Shown: piece after piece, positions 1-6,678 of the stretch | Position numbering within the stretch: the stretch's first letter is position 1 | How the letters are laid out: each line of letters starts with the position of its first letter | DNA from: Prolixibacteraceae bacterium | GTDB lineage: Bacteria; Bacteroidota; Bacteroidia; Bacteroidales; Prolixibacteraceae | NCBI GenBank assembly: GCA_007116765.1 | Contig: SKHV01000219.1 | Coordinates: 1-13,273 of the forward strand | Reading direction: 5' to 3' | DNA length: 13,273 nucleotides | Program-made: the position numbers and the translations under genes | The notes under the pieces: generated by a model | What the model saw: only the letters and a program-made list of their open reading frames with translations | Told to the model about the DNA's origin: nothing | The model's database searches: none

Positions 1-7
1 CACATTG

Positions 8-23
8 AATCCCTAACGGGATT
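8..23. repeat. Short hairpin at left edge (AATCCC-TAAC-GGGATT)
   Basis: Six-base arms AATCCC and GGGATT surround a four-base loop, a small perfect stem-loop. It lies beyond the 3' end of the response regulator gene, on the far side of the heptamer arrays. No T-run follows it on either strand, so it is a poor intrinsic terminator. The window edge hides whether it belongs to a longer repeat. Confidence 0.5.
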
Positions 24-34
24 GCGAATTACGA
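22..34 (+). repeat. Left copy of 13-base inverted repeat (TTGCGAATTACGA)
   Basis: This 13-mer has an exact reverse complement at 2353-2365. Outside each copy lies ATTGAAT (4-10) or its reverse complement (2383-2389), so the outer parts of the two repeat blocks are mirror-ordered. The element runs straight into the ACGAAGT heptamers. Function is unknown; it looks like part of a dispersed intergenic repeat. Confidence 0.55.
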
Positions 35-56
35 AGTACGAAGTACGAAGTACGAA
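31..56 (+). repeat. ACGAAGT heptamer tandem array, about 3.7 copies
   Basis: Three perfect ACGAAGT units (31-37, 38-44, 45-51) are followed by a partial ACGAA (52-56). It is a short minisatellite in intergenic DNA with no coding potential. The period of seven matches the unrelated-sequence array at 84-140. Slippage could change the copy number between strains. Confidence 0.8.
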
Positions 57-83
57 ATTTCACCGCAGACGAAGTTTTTTGCT

Positions 84-140
84 ACTGACTACTGACTAAT
101 GACTAATGACTTACTGACTATTGACTAATGACTACTGACT
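84..140 (+). repeat. ANTGACT heptamer array, 8 units
   Basis: Units read ACTGACT, ACTGACT, AATGACT, AATGACT, (one inserted T at 112) ACTGACT, ATTGACT, AATGACT, ACTGACT. Only the second base varies. The array ends 12 bases before the stop codon of the response regulator gene, which is transcribed towards it. Because the period is seven, the TGA in each unit falls in all three frames, and the reverse strand carries TAG in places. A degenerate reverse-complement array of the same family is at 2170-2204. Confidence 0.8.
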
Positions 141-152
141 TACATGCCGGGC

Positions 153-989
153 TTAAAATTTCATCAAAAACTCGTGGAGTTTCTGTTCGCGGCCAAGTTT
201 AAGTTTTTTGCGCAGGCGGTAGCGGGCAATGTCGATGCTGTGTATTTCGCGGTTGGTAAGCGAGGCTATTTCCTTGCTGCTCATGTTCATGCGTAAATAG
301 TAGCAAAGTCGGAGCTCTTCGGAAGTAATTTTGGGAAAAGCCTTGAGCAGGTTGGTGGAAAAACCGGGGTGTACATTTTTGAAATAATACTCGAACTGCT
401 CCCACGAATTATTATTGATGTTTGCCTTTAAGCGGTTGAGCATGCTTCTTAGGGTATTGAACTTATCCTCGTCAATGTCCTTACAAGTTTGATACATTTT
501 ATTGATGAAGGCAATAAGCTCGCTAAGCAGCTCGTCGTTTTGGTGGTTTGTTTTGGCCAGCAGGGTAAGCTCCCAGTCTTTTTTGCGCAACGATTCTTTG
601 TAATAATTTGAAAGCATGAGCATGGAACGCACACGAGCCACCAGCTCAACCGTCTCAACGGGTTTGCGAATAAAGTCGATGGCACCGGCCTCAAAAGCTT
701 GTTTCAGGTTATCGATGGAGGTCATTCGTCCCGAAATCATAATCACGGGCACCGATTCCATGTCGGGAATTTGTTTAAGGGCAATTAGGGTTTCAATGCC
801 GTCTTTCACGGGCATTTCCCAGTCGAGAATAATAAGGTTTACCTGCTCGTTGAGTGCCACCTCAATGGCCTGCTTCCCGTTAAAGGCTGCAAACACCTCG
901 TAGTGGTTTTCAAGCAGCACGTCGCTAATAATATCCACTACCGCTGCATCGTCGTCGACTACCAGTATTTTTTCTATTTTTTCCTGCAT
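153..989 (-). CDS. Response regulator: receiver domain plus LuxR-like helix-turn-helix
   Basis: This 278-residue protein is a probable phosphorylation-dependent transcription factor. Residues 8-125 form a CheY-like receiver: the acidic pocket D12-D14, phospho-acceptor D56 in the ILDWEMP motif, switch residue S86 and K109 before P110 are all present. Residues 130-210 look helical and may act as a linker or dimerisation segment. Residues about 220-265 resemble the LuxR/GerE-type helix-turn-helix common in Bacteroidota regulators (ITSEELRLC, then SSKEIASL, then RYRLRKKL). The gene starts 19 bases after the stop of the upstream alpha/beta hydrolase, has no promoter of its own that I can see, and so is probably its operon partner. 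The periplasmic-sensor histidine kinase upstream on the same strand could be its partner, but they are not adjacent. The target genes cannot be read from the sequence. Confidence 0.92.
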   Translation of the reverse strand: MQEKIEKILVVDDDAAVVDIISDVLLENHYEVFAAFNGKQAIEVALNEQVNLIILDWEMPVKDGIETLIALKQIPDMESVPVIMISGRMTSIDNLKQAFEAGAIDFIRKPVETVELVARVRSMLMLSNYYKESLRKKDWELTLLAKTNHQNDELLSELIAFINKMYQTCKDIDEDKFNTLRSMLNRLKANINNNSWEQFEYYFKNVHPGFSTNLLKAFPKITSEELRLCYYLRMNMSSKEIASLTNREIHSIDIARYRLRKKLKLGREQKLHEFLMKF

Positions 990-1008
990 TGTACCTTATA
1001 CTTCAAAG

Positions 1009-2022
1009 TCATTCAAAATTGTTAAATTGTTTCAAAAAGCTGAGAATTTCGGCTTGTACTTCGGGCACACTTCCCGACATAATTTCGCAGCCAATTACAT
1101 GATTACCGGCATTGGGAAAAGCCACTTTCTTTTTTAAATGGTGAGGCGTGCCTAAGTTCTCGAACATTTTAAGCATTGCCGGCACATCGACCACCTGATC
1201 CTGTTCTTCTTCGTTTTTATAGTAGTAGCCCATAAACACGGGTTGTTTTACTTGTTTAAACAGGCTTTTATTCATGCTGGTTTCAATCAGTCCTTGCAGG
1301 TAAACCACAGCTTCCCAGCGGTATTTCATGTACCAGTAACGGCTTTCATTTTCCGATTCGGGCTCAAGTACTCTGAATTCTCCTCTACTGCCGCCAAAGT
1401 TACGGGCAAATTCAAGTCCCCAGGGCTTTGTGAGAAATACTGCCGACATCTTACTGATGAAAATATTTGGAGATAACAGCACCACGCTTTCAACCAGTTC
1501 GGGAAAATCGACAGCCAGCATAAGCGCCAGTGTGCCTCCGGTTGATGTGCCCATCACAATTACTTTTTCGCCCAATGCACGGGCAATTAGCAGTGCCTCT
1601 TTGGCCGACTCGTAGAGCAAGTCGGGTTGCATATCGATTAGTGGAGCAGTTGTTTCGAGCCCGTGACTGTGTAAACGACTGAGATACAAATTAGCACCAA
1701 TTTCCTTGCTTACATGAGTATGTACAGGATGGCCTTCGTACCAGCTGGCACTGAATCCATGCAGGTAAAGTATTGAATATGGGGTGCGTTTTTTTATCGA
1801 ATCGTTGGCCCACACAATGCGTGCATGATTGTCGGGGCGAATACTTTGCCCGGCTTCCAGTTCTTCAACTACTTGTTCCACATTTTCGTGGGTGACGTAC
1901 AAGGCAGGCAAGCCGTTGCTCACGGGCTGTATGTCGAGTTTTGGCCCGGCCAGATAAAAAATGGCGATAATGGCAATAAAAATTGAAACTTTTGAAAGTG
2001 TCCTCATGTGCAAATTATTCAT
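1009..2022 (-). CDS. Alpha/beta hydrolase (esterase/lipase-like), N-terminally membrane-anchored or exported
   Basis: This 337-residue protein has the alpha/beta-hydrolase layout. HGF at 88-90 is the usual oxyanion-hole region. GTSTGG at 158-163 is the nucleophile elbow with Ser160. H308 in the C-terminal NAGNHVIG is the expected catalytic histidine, and D275 or D279 is the likely acid. Residues 11-26 are strongly hydrophobic after a short basic start (a signal peptide or signal anchor), so the enzyme probably works outside the cytoplasm. The substrate is not evident; a carboxylester is the default guess for the family. It is the first gene of a two-gene unit with the response regulator. A strong promoter match lies about 80-110 bases upstream. 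The start at 2022 is the first Met after that promoter; M6 is a possible alternative. Confidence 0.88.
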   Translation of the reverse strand: MNNLHMRTLSKVSIFIAIIAIFYLAGPKLDIQPVSNGLPALYVTHENVEQVVEELEAGQSIRPDNHARIVWANDSIKKRTPYSILYLHGFSASWYEGHPVHTHVSKEIGANLYLSRLHSHGLETTAPLIDMQPDLLYESAKEALLIARALGEKVIVMGTSTGGTLALMLAVDFPELVESVVLLSPNIFISKMSAVFLTKPWGLEFARNFGGSRGEFRVLEPESENESRYWYMKYRWEAVVYLQGLIETSMNKSLFKQVKQPVFMGYYYKNEEEQDQVVDVPAMLKMFENLGTPHHLKKKVAFPNAGNHVIGCEIMSGSVPEVQAEILSFLKQFNNFE

Positions 2023-2027
2023 GTAAC

Positions 2028-2039
2028 GTTTTATAAAAC
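2028..2039. promoter_or_regulatory. 12-base perfect palindrome just upstream of the hydrolase start
   Basis: GTTTTATAAAAC is a perfect 12-base palindrome ending five bases before the hydrolase start codon, inside the predicted 5' untranslated region. It could be an operator half-site pair or a weak hairpin near the ribosome entry site. AT-rich palindromes of this size also arise by chance, so the functional claim is weak. Confidence 0.3.
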
Positions 2040-2102
2040 AATGCTCTGAAATTGTTTTATTGTTGTGGTTTAGTTGGTGTGTTATTCATTGAGTTGAATA
2101 AC

Positions 2103-2133
2103 CAAATATAAGACAATCTCGTTATTAGCCAAA
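2103..2133 (-). promoter_or_regulatory. Bacteroidota-type promoter for the hydrolase-response regulator operon
   Basis: Read on the minus strand, TTTG (2133-2130) is followed by a 19-base spacer and then TATATTTG (2110-2103). This fits the Bacteroidota consensus TTTG-N19-TAnnTTTG at every defined position. Transcription would begin near 2096, leaving an untranslated leader of about 75 bases before the ATG at 2022. The -33 element abuts an A-run (2131-2139) and the repeat block starting at 2141. Confidence 0.7.
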
Positions 2134-2140
2134 AAAAAAT

Positions 2141-2219
2141 AGTCATTGGTCACCCCGATGGTCATCGGGTGTCAGTAGTCAGCTGTCAGTAGTCATTAGT
2201 CATCCCGATGGTCATCGGG
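2141..2219. repeat. Degenerate heptamer block with two CCCGATGGTCATCGGG hairpins
   Basis: AGTCATT at 2141-2147 and five consecutive units at 2170-2204 (TGTCAGT, AGTCAGC, TGTCAGT, AGTCATT, AGTCATC) are the reverse-complement family of the array at 84-140. Embedded are two identical 16-base elements at 2154-2169 and 2204-2219, exactly 50 bases apart, each with arms CCCGAT/ATCGGG around GGTC. No ORF occupies this block. It makes up the inner part of the 362-base gap between the hydrolase and kinase genes. Confidence 0.75.
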
Positions 2220-2240
2220 AGTAATTTTCTCATAGTCAAC

Positions 2241-2344
2241 AAAAAAAAAATTAACCACAGAGTGAACAGAGATCGCACAGAGTTGCACTGAGTATTTAAA
2301 ACTCTGTTTTCTCTGGGGCAATCTCAGTGTTCTCTGCGGTTTAA
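2241..2344 (-). terminator. Large imperfect palindrome with poly-T exit, probable terminator of the kinase gene
   Basis: Bases 2251-2344 form a roughly 94-base imperfect palindrome. The left arm begins TTAACCACAGAG; the reverse complement of the right arm begins TTAAACCGCAGAG. Internal CAGAG motifs recur, and the centre lies near ATTTAAA. On the minus strand, the direction of kinase transcription, the palindrome is followed directly by ten T residues (A-run at 2241-2250). The T-run makes it a plausible rho-independent terminator, starting about 40 bases after the kinase stop. CAGAG-rich palindromes of this kind look like dispersed intergenic repeats, so termination may be incidental. Confidence 0.6.
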
Positions 2345-2352
2345 AGTGTCAA

Positions 2353-2365
2353 TCGTAATTCGCAA
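2353..2365 (-). repeat. Right copy of 13-base inverted repeat
   Basis: TCGTAATTCGCAA is the exact reverse complement of 22-34. It lies between the kinase stop codon and the large palindrome. Outside it, ATTCAAT at 2383-2389 mirrors ATTGAAT at 4-10 and overlaps the last codon and stop of the kinase gene. Confidence 0.55.
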
Positions 2366-2384
2366 CTTACCAATAGTGCCCTAT

Positions 2385-4076
2385 TCAATCTCTTTTTGTG
2401 TCAATAGGAATTTCGAAAAAGAACGAAGTTACCCAATCGTGTTCTTTTTGCTCAGGTTTACTTTCGACCCAAATACGCCCCTGTATCAGCTCTACTAATT
2501 CTTTTACAATACTTAAGCCCAGCCCTGTACCTTGAATAGAACTATTAGACACATTAGCACCTCTGAAAAAACGGTCGAATACTTTGTCAAGTTCCTTTTT
2601 TGAAATGCCCATTCCGGTGTCGGATACCTGAAAACGCACTCTTTTATCGAGTAAAGTATAAGTAACAGTAATTGTGCCTTGCGGAGTATATTTGAATGAA
2701 TTCGAAATGAGGTTAGTCAATATTTGCCTCAATTTTTCATAGTCGGTAGTGAGGTATGCCGATTTTTCTGGAAACGACACCACTAGCGTTACACTTCTTT
2801 GCTTGAATTCGGGCAAATTAAACGATTGTTCAATATCGGCAAGCAAATCGGAAGCATTAAATGAGGTAGGCCTGAAAGAAACCAATTTGGTTTGCAGTCT
2901 AGAGTATAGCACAATATCGTCGATAATATTTACCAACTGCTCCGAATTACGCACTATAATTTGAGCGTAATTCGTGAGCAAATCTTTACTTTCCTCATCG
3001 GGCAGCAAGCTGGCAAAACCCATTATTGAGTTCATCGGTGTGCGTATTTCGTGACTCATATTGGCCAGAAACGACGATTTCAGATTGTCACTCTCTTCGG
3101 CCATTTCTTTTGCCTTTATCAGTTCCTTTTCAATCAATACATGTTCTGCATTTTTAATTTCGAGCTGTTCAACAAGCACTTGCAATTTTTGGTTTGTGCT
3201 TTTGTATTTGTTACTCTCTTTTCGGACTTGAATACGGAGCACCACAATAAAAATTGCCAAAAGTATAATTAAGGCAGTAACAGCAACAATTGCAAGTTTG
3301 TATTTTTTGAAAAGATGGTAATTCTCGTATATGCCAAACCACTCGTCGTAAAGCTTATCGTAACTTCCGTTTGTTTTAAGATGATATAAGCCCATGTTGA
3401 GCAGCCAAAGCAGTTCGTCGTTATCCTTGCTCACGGCCATTGCGTAGGGTTGCGGAGCAATTGACGATGAGCTGACATTCAAATTATTCAACTTATACTT
3501 ATTAATTACATGATGCCCCTGAAAGTTACCTATCAATGCAGCATGATGTTTACCTTCGGCTAGCATTTGAAGTGCCTGCACCATATTCTCAACGGGAATA
3601 ATTTTATCGGTAATGTCGCTTTCGAGCAAATAATCGTGCATGCGATCTTTATTCTGCACGAGTATTTCTTTTCCTCTTAGTTCTTCAAGGGTTTGGAAAC
3701 TATTCTCTTTTCGGCTAAAAACACCATGAGTCATTACACTGTGCGGAATTCCGAATTTAATATGTTTAGCCCTCTCGTCCGAGACCATCAGACCCAAAAT
3801 TACATCAATCTGACCCGTTTCGAGTTCATCACGCACTTTACTCCATGGTTCTAGTTCAAGCTTGTAGTTGATGCCAATTTCTTCGGCCAGAAGCTTGAAT
3901 AAATGCACATTAAACCCATCGGGTTCTCCATTTTCATTTATGAATTCGAAAGGTGGATAAAAATAATCGCCTTTGACCAAAATGGTATCAGTCAGATTAA
4001 CAAAATCAGAAAACAGTGCACTTGCGTTTAGAGAAAACACCATTATCATGGTGATGAAAAAATATTTAGGAGCCAT
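2385..4076 (-). CDS. Membrane histidine kinase with periplasmic amino-acid-type solute-binding sensor
   Basis: From the Met at 4076 this is a 563-residue sensor kinase. It begins with a signal-like hydrophobic segment (5-22). Residues about 30-250 are a family-3 solute-binding domain (YPPFEF, then PDGFNVHLFKLLAEEIG, then SDERAKHIKF, where R102 is the usual carboxylate-binding arginine), pointing to an amino acid or similar ligand. One transmembrane helix lies at 259-282, then a coiled-coil-like linker at 285-335. HisKA follows with SHEIRTP and phospho-accepting H342. The ATPase domain has N455/N459 (N box), DTGMG 486-490 (G1), FDRFFRG 500-506 (F box) and GTGLGLSIV 517-525 (G2). There is no receiver domain, so it needs a separate regulator. 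The reading frame stays open upstream to 4409, but that extension overlaps the divergent helicase gene and lacks signal-peptide features. A Met at 4118 is the other possible start. A clear promoter was not found. Confidence 0.92.
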   Translation of the reverse strand: MAPKYFFITMIMVFSLNASALFSDFVNLTDTILVKGDYFYPPFEFINENGEPDGFNVHLFKLLAEEIGINYKLELEPWSKVRDELETGQIDVILGLMVSDERAKHIKFGIPHSVMTHGVFSRKENSFQTLEELRGKEILVQNKDRMHDYLLESDITDKIIPVENMVQALQMLAEGKHHAALIGNFQGHHVINKYKLNNLNVSSSSIAPQPYAMAVSKDNDELLWLLNMGLYHLKTNGSYDKLYDEWFGIYENYHLFKKYKLAIVAVTALIILLAIFIVVLRIQVRKESNKYKSTNQKLQVLVEQLEIKNAEHVLIEKELIKAKEMAEESDNLKSSFLANMSHEIRTPMNSIMGFASLLPDEESKDLLTNYAQIIVRNSEQLVNIIDDIVLYSRLQTKLVSFRPTSFNASDLLADIEQSFNLPEFKQRSVTLVVSFPEKSAYLTTDYEKLRQILTNLISNSFKYTPQGTITVTYTLLDKRVRFQVSDTGMGISKKELDKVFDRFFRGANVSNSSIQGTGLGLSIVKELVELIQGRIWVESKPEQKEHDWVTSFFFEIPIDTKRD

Positions 4077-4185
4077 AATTGTTTTTGTAAACCAATAAAA
4101 AAACACCCTTTTGGTCATTTTTATTTTAGTACGTAAGTTATGAAAAAAATATATATTAAAAAACATGTTTTGTAATCCATTTACA

Positions 4186-4193
4186 TATTTTTG
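4186..4193 (+). promoter_or_regulatory. Possible -7 promoter element for the helicase gene
   Basis: TATTTTTG matches the Bacteroidota -7 consensus TAnnTTTG exactly and lies 37 bases upstream of the helicase ATG at 4231. No TTG sits at the expected 19-21 base spacing; the nearest TTTTG (4168-4172) is only 13 bases away. The call therefore rests on one element. The shared intergenic region (4077-4230) is otherwise AT-rich with no further clear signal, including none for the divergent kinase. Confidence 0.4.
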
Positions 4194-4230
4194 TTTAATT
4201 TTAAGGCTCAAAACCTCTAAACCATTATTC

Positions 4231-6678
4231 ATGCAAATAGAAAATAACCCCAGACTGCAACTGGCTTTCGATTTTTTACAATACACCAACCAAAATGTTT
4301 TTTTAACCGGGAAAGCAGGAACCGGGAAAACAACTTTTCTAAAAAATTTAAAGAGAGTTTCTCCTAAGCGCATGGTCGTAGTTGCCCCTACAGGCGTAGC
4401 TGCCATCAATGCAGGCGGAGTGACTATTCATTCCTTCTTTCAGCTTTCGTTTGGCCCGCAGGTGCTTTTGAACAAAAACAATTCAGCAAGCACCGACGTT
4501 GACCCGAATGATTTTACCAAGCGGTTCAGCAAAGTAAAAATCAACATCATTCGCAGTCTTGATTTATTGGTGATTGACGAAATTAGTATGGTGCGTGCCG
4601 ACATACTCGATGCCATTGACGAAGTGCTGCGACGCTACAAAAACCGCTACAAACCTTTTGGAGGTGTGCAGTTGCTTATGATTGGCGACTTGCAGCAATT
4701 GGCTCCGGTAGTAAAGGAGGATGAATGGCAAATACTTCGCACCCATTACGATACGTGCTTCTTCTTTAGCAGTAATGCATTGAAAAAATCGGAATTTATT
4801 GGCATTGAGCTAGAGCATATTTATCGTCAGTCGGACAGGGTTTTTATTGATTTATTGAATAAAGTGCGAGAAAATAAACTCGATGCCCCATCGCTTGAGA
4901 AACTCAACAGTCGATACATAAAAGGCTTTAGCCCAAACGAAAACGACGGCTACATTACCCTGACCACACATAACTACCAGTCGCAGCAAATTAACAACGC
5001 ACAACTGGCAAAGCTTTCAGGCAAGCTGCACTCCTTCCCTTGCAAAACCGAAGGCAGCTTCCCTCCCCTTGCCTACCCGGCCGACGAGGTGTTGGAAATA
5101 AAAAATAATGCCCAGGTTATGTTTGTCAAGAACGACACCAGTGTTGAAAAACGATTTTACAACGGCAAAATTGGAAGAGTAGTAAGAATAAACGACAAAA
5201 CCATTGAAGTAAGTTGTCCGGGCGATATTGAAACCATTAAGGTTGAGCAGACTACCTGGGAAAATACAAAATACACCCTCGACGAAAAAACCGGTGAAAT
5301 TACCGAAACCATTGAAGGCACCTTTACCCAATATCCTTTGAAGTTGGCTTGGGCAATAACCATTCACAAAAGCCAGGGCTTAACTTTCGAAAAAGCAGTA
5401 ATTGATGCACACCAGTCGTTTGCCCACGGGCAGGTTTATGTGGCGCTTAGTCGCTGCAAAACCCTCGAAGGGCTTGTGCTTAGCACTCCGCTCGAAAGCT
5501 CAAGTGTAATAAGCGACAATACAGTAAGTGGTTTTACTAGCGGAATTGAACAAAACCAGCCCGATGAAATTGCACTGGAAAAAGCACGTTGCAAGTTTGA
5601 AATTCAGTTGTTTCACGAGCTTTTCGATTTTGCTCCTATTCTCAGGAATATTCAATATATTTTAAAAATATGGAATGAAAATGCTTCGAGCCTGATGGGT
5701 TCACTGCCAGAAATTCTGATTCAAATTATGGTTTCGCTTCAACAGCAGTTAATTGACGTTTCCAACAAATTCACTGCACAAGTGCAAAGTTTAATTCACA
5801 CCCATGGAAACACAGAGAAAAATGAAATACTGCAAGAACGCTTAAAAAAAGCATCCGATTATTACCTCAATCAAATTAATGCAATTATTGAAACACCCTT
5901 TGAAAAATCGGGTTTTGAGACAGACAATAAAGCCATTCGTAAAAAAATTACCGATGCCTTATTGCGCTTTGAGCAGGAAATAGATATCAAGAAAGCCTGT
6001 TTGCTATCGCTGAAAAATGGCTTCGACCTAAAAGATTATCTCGATGCACGTGCCAAAGCGGCAATCGAAAAGCCCGAGTCGAAAAGCAAAAGCAAACGTG
6101 CTTCCGTTAACGTGCTTTATCCCGATTTTTACGAAATATTGCTCAAATGGAGAAGTTCCAAAAGCGATGAAACCGGCCTCGACGAATCGAAAGTGCTGAG
6201 TCAACGAGTTATGGCAGGCATAGCCGACAAATTACCCGTAACCGCCAAGGGACTTAAAGCCGTGAAAGGAATGGGGGGTAAAAAAATGGAACTTTTCGGA
6301 CAAGACTTACTTTCATTGATTATAAAATACCGAAGCGAAAAGGGAATGGAAGTGCCTCAAAATGTGGCTCAGGAGATAACGTATGCCGGACTAAATACCA
6401 AAGAAATCAGCCTTAAAATGTTTCACGAAACCCGTTCGATAGCCGATGTGGCAAAACGCCGAAACTTTGCGGAGTCAACAATTGAAGGACATTTAGCTCA
6501 CTTTGTTGAAAATAACTCACTCAATATATTTGAGGTGTTGAACGAAGCACGGTACAACACAATAGCACAAGCCATAAATGACAATAACCAAGGCTCCTCG
6601 GTCGACATTAAAAATAAACTAGGAGCACAATACAGCTATGGCGAAATTAAAATGGTAATGTCGCATTTACGAAAGTAA
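4231..6678 (+). CDS. Pif1-type SF1 DNA helicase with C-terminal HRDC and HTH_40-like domains
   Basis: This 815-residue protein is predicted to be an ATP-driven DNA helicase of the Pif1/RecD2-like SF1B group, which moves 5' to 3'. Walker A is GKAGTGKT (27-34), motif Ia APTGVAAINAGG (52-63), Walker B LLVIDEISM with D116/E117, and motif III GDLQQLAPV (152-160). The late motifs are IYRQ (197-200), IHKSQGLTF (378-386) and VYVALSRC (402-409). Residues about 450-620 are helical and charged. Residues about 628-705 resemble an HRDC domain with the helix-hairpin-like KGLKAVKGMGGKKMELFG. Residues about 725-770 resemble the HTH_40 winged-helix (TIEGHLAHF) found at RecQ C-termini. The likely role is genome maintenance: unwinding forks, G-quadruplexes or recombination intermediates. 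An in-frame Met lies upstream at 4165, but MQIENNPRLQ at 4231 starts the conserved region and lies downstream of the -7 motif. The 3' end overlaps the glycosyltransferase gene by 12 bases, tail to tail. Confidence 0.9.
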   Translation: MQIENNPRLQLAFDFLQYTNQNVFLTGKAGTGKTTFLKNLKRVSPKRMVVVAPTGVAAINAGGVTIHSFFQLSFGPQVLLNKNNSASTDVDPNDFTKRFSKVKINIIRSLDLLVIDEISMVRADILDAIDEVLRRYKNRYKPFGGVQLLMIGDLQQLAPVVKEDEWQILRTHYDTCFFFSSNALKKSEFIGIELEHIYRQSDRVFIDLLNKVRENKLDAPSLEKLNSRYIKGFSPNENDGYITLTTHNYQSQQINNAQLAKLSGKLHSFPCKTEGSFPPLAYPADEVLEIKNNAQVMFVKNDTSVEKRFYNGKIGRVVRINDKTIEVSCPGDIETIKVEQTTWENTKYTLDEKTGEITETIEGTFTQYPLKLAWAITIHKSQGLTFEKAVIDAHQSFAHGQVYVALSRCKTLEGLVLSTPLESSSVISDNTVSGFTSGIEQNQPDEIALEKARCKFEIQLFHELFDFAPILRNIQYILKIWNENASSLMGSLPEILIQIMVSLQQQLIDVSNKFTAQVQSLIHTHGNTEKNEILQERLKKASDYYLNQINAIIETPFEKSGFETDNKAIRKKITDALLRFEQEIDIKKACLLSLKNGFDLKDYLDARAKAAIEKPESKSKSKRASVNVLYPDFYEILLKWRSSKSDETGLDESKVLSQRVMAGIADKLPVTAKGLKAVKGMGGKKMELFGQDLLSLIIKYRSEKGMEVPQNVAQEITYAGLNTKEISLKMFHETRSIADVAKRRNFAESTIEGHLAHFVENNSLNIFEVLNEARYNTIAQAINDNNQGSSVDIKNKLGAQYSYGEIKMVMSHLRK

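Noticed and set aside
1..30. Possible end of a CRISPR array, from the hairpin AATCCC-TAAC-GGGATT near the edge
   Set aside because: Only one copy is present, no spacer-repeat pattern follows, and no cas gene is in the window. The neighbouring sequence is heptamer repeats.
4077..4409. N-terminal extension of the histidine kinase up to 4409
   Set aside because: The extension overlaps the start of the divergent helicase gene, lacks any domain, and would bury the signal peptide about 110 residues inside. The Met at 4076 (or 4118) fits far better.
5017..5367. 116-residue open frame on the minus strand inside the helicase gene
   Set aside because: It lies wholly within a well-supported helicase coding region, has no recognisable domain, and reads as a shadow frame.
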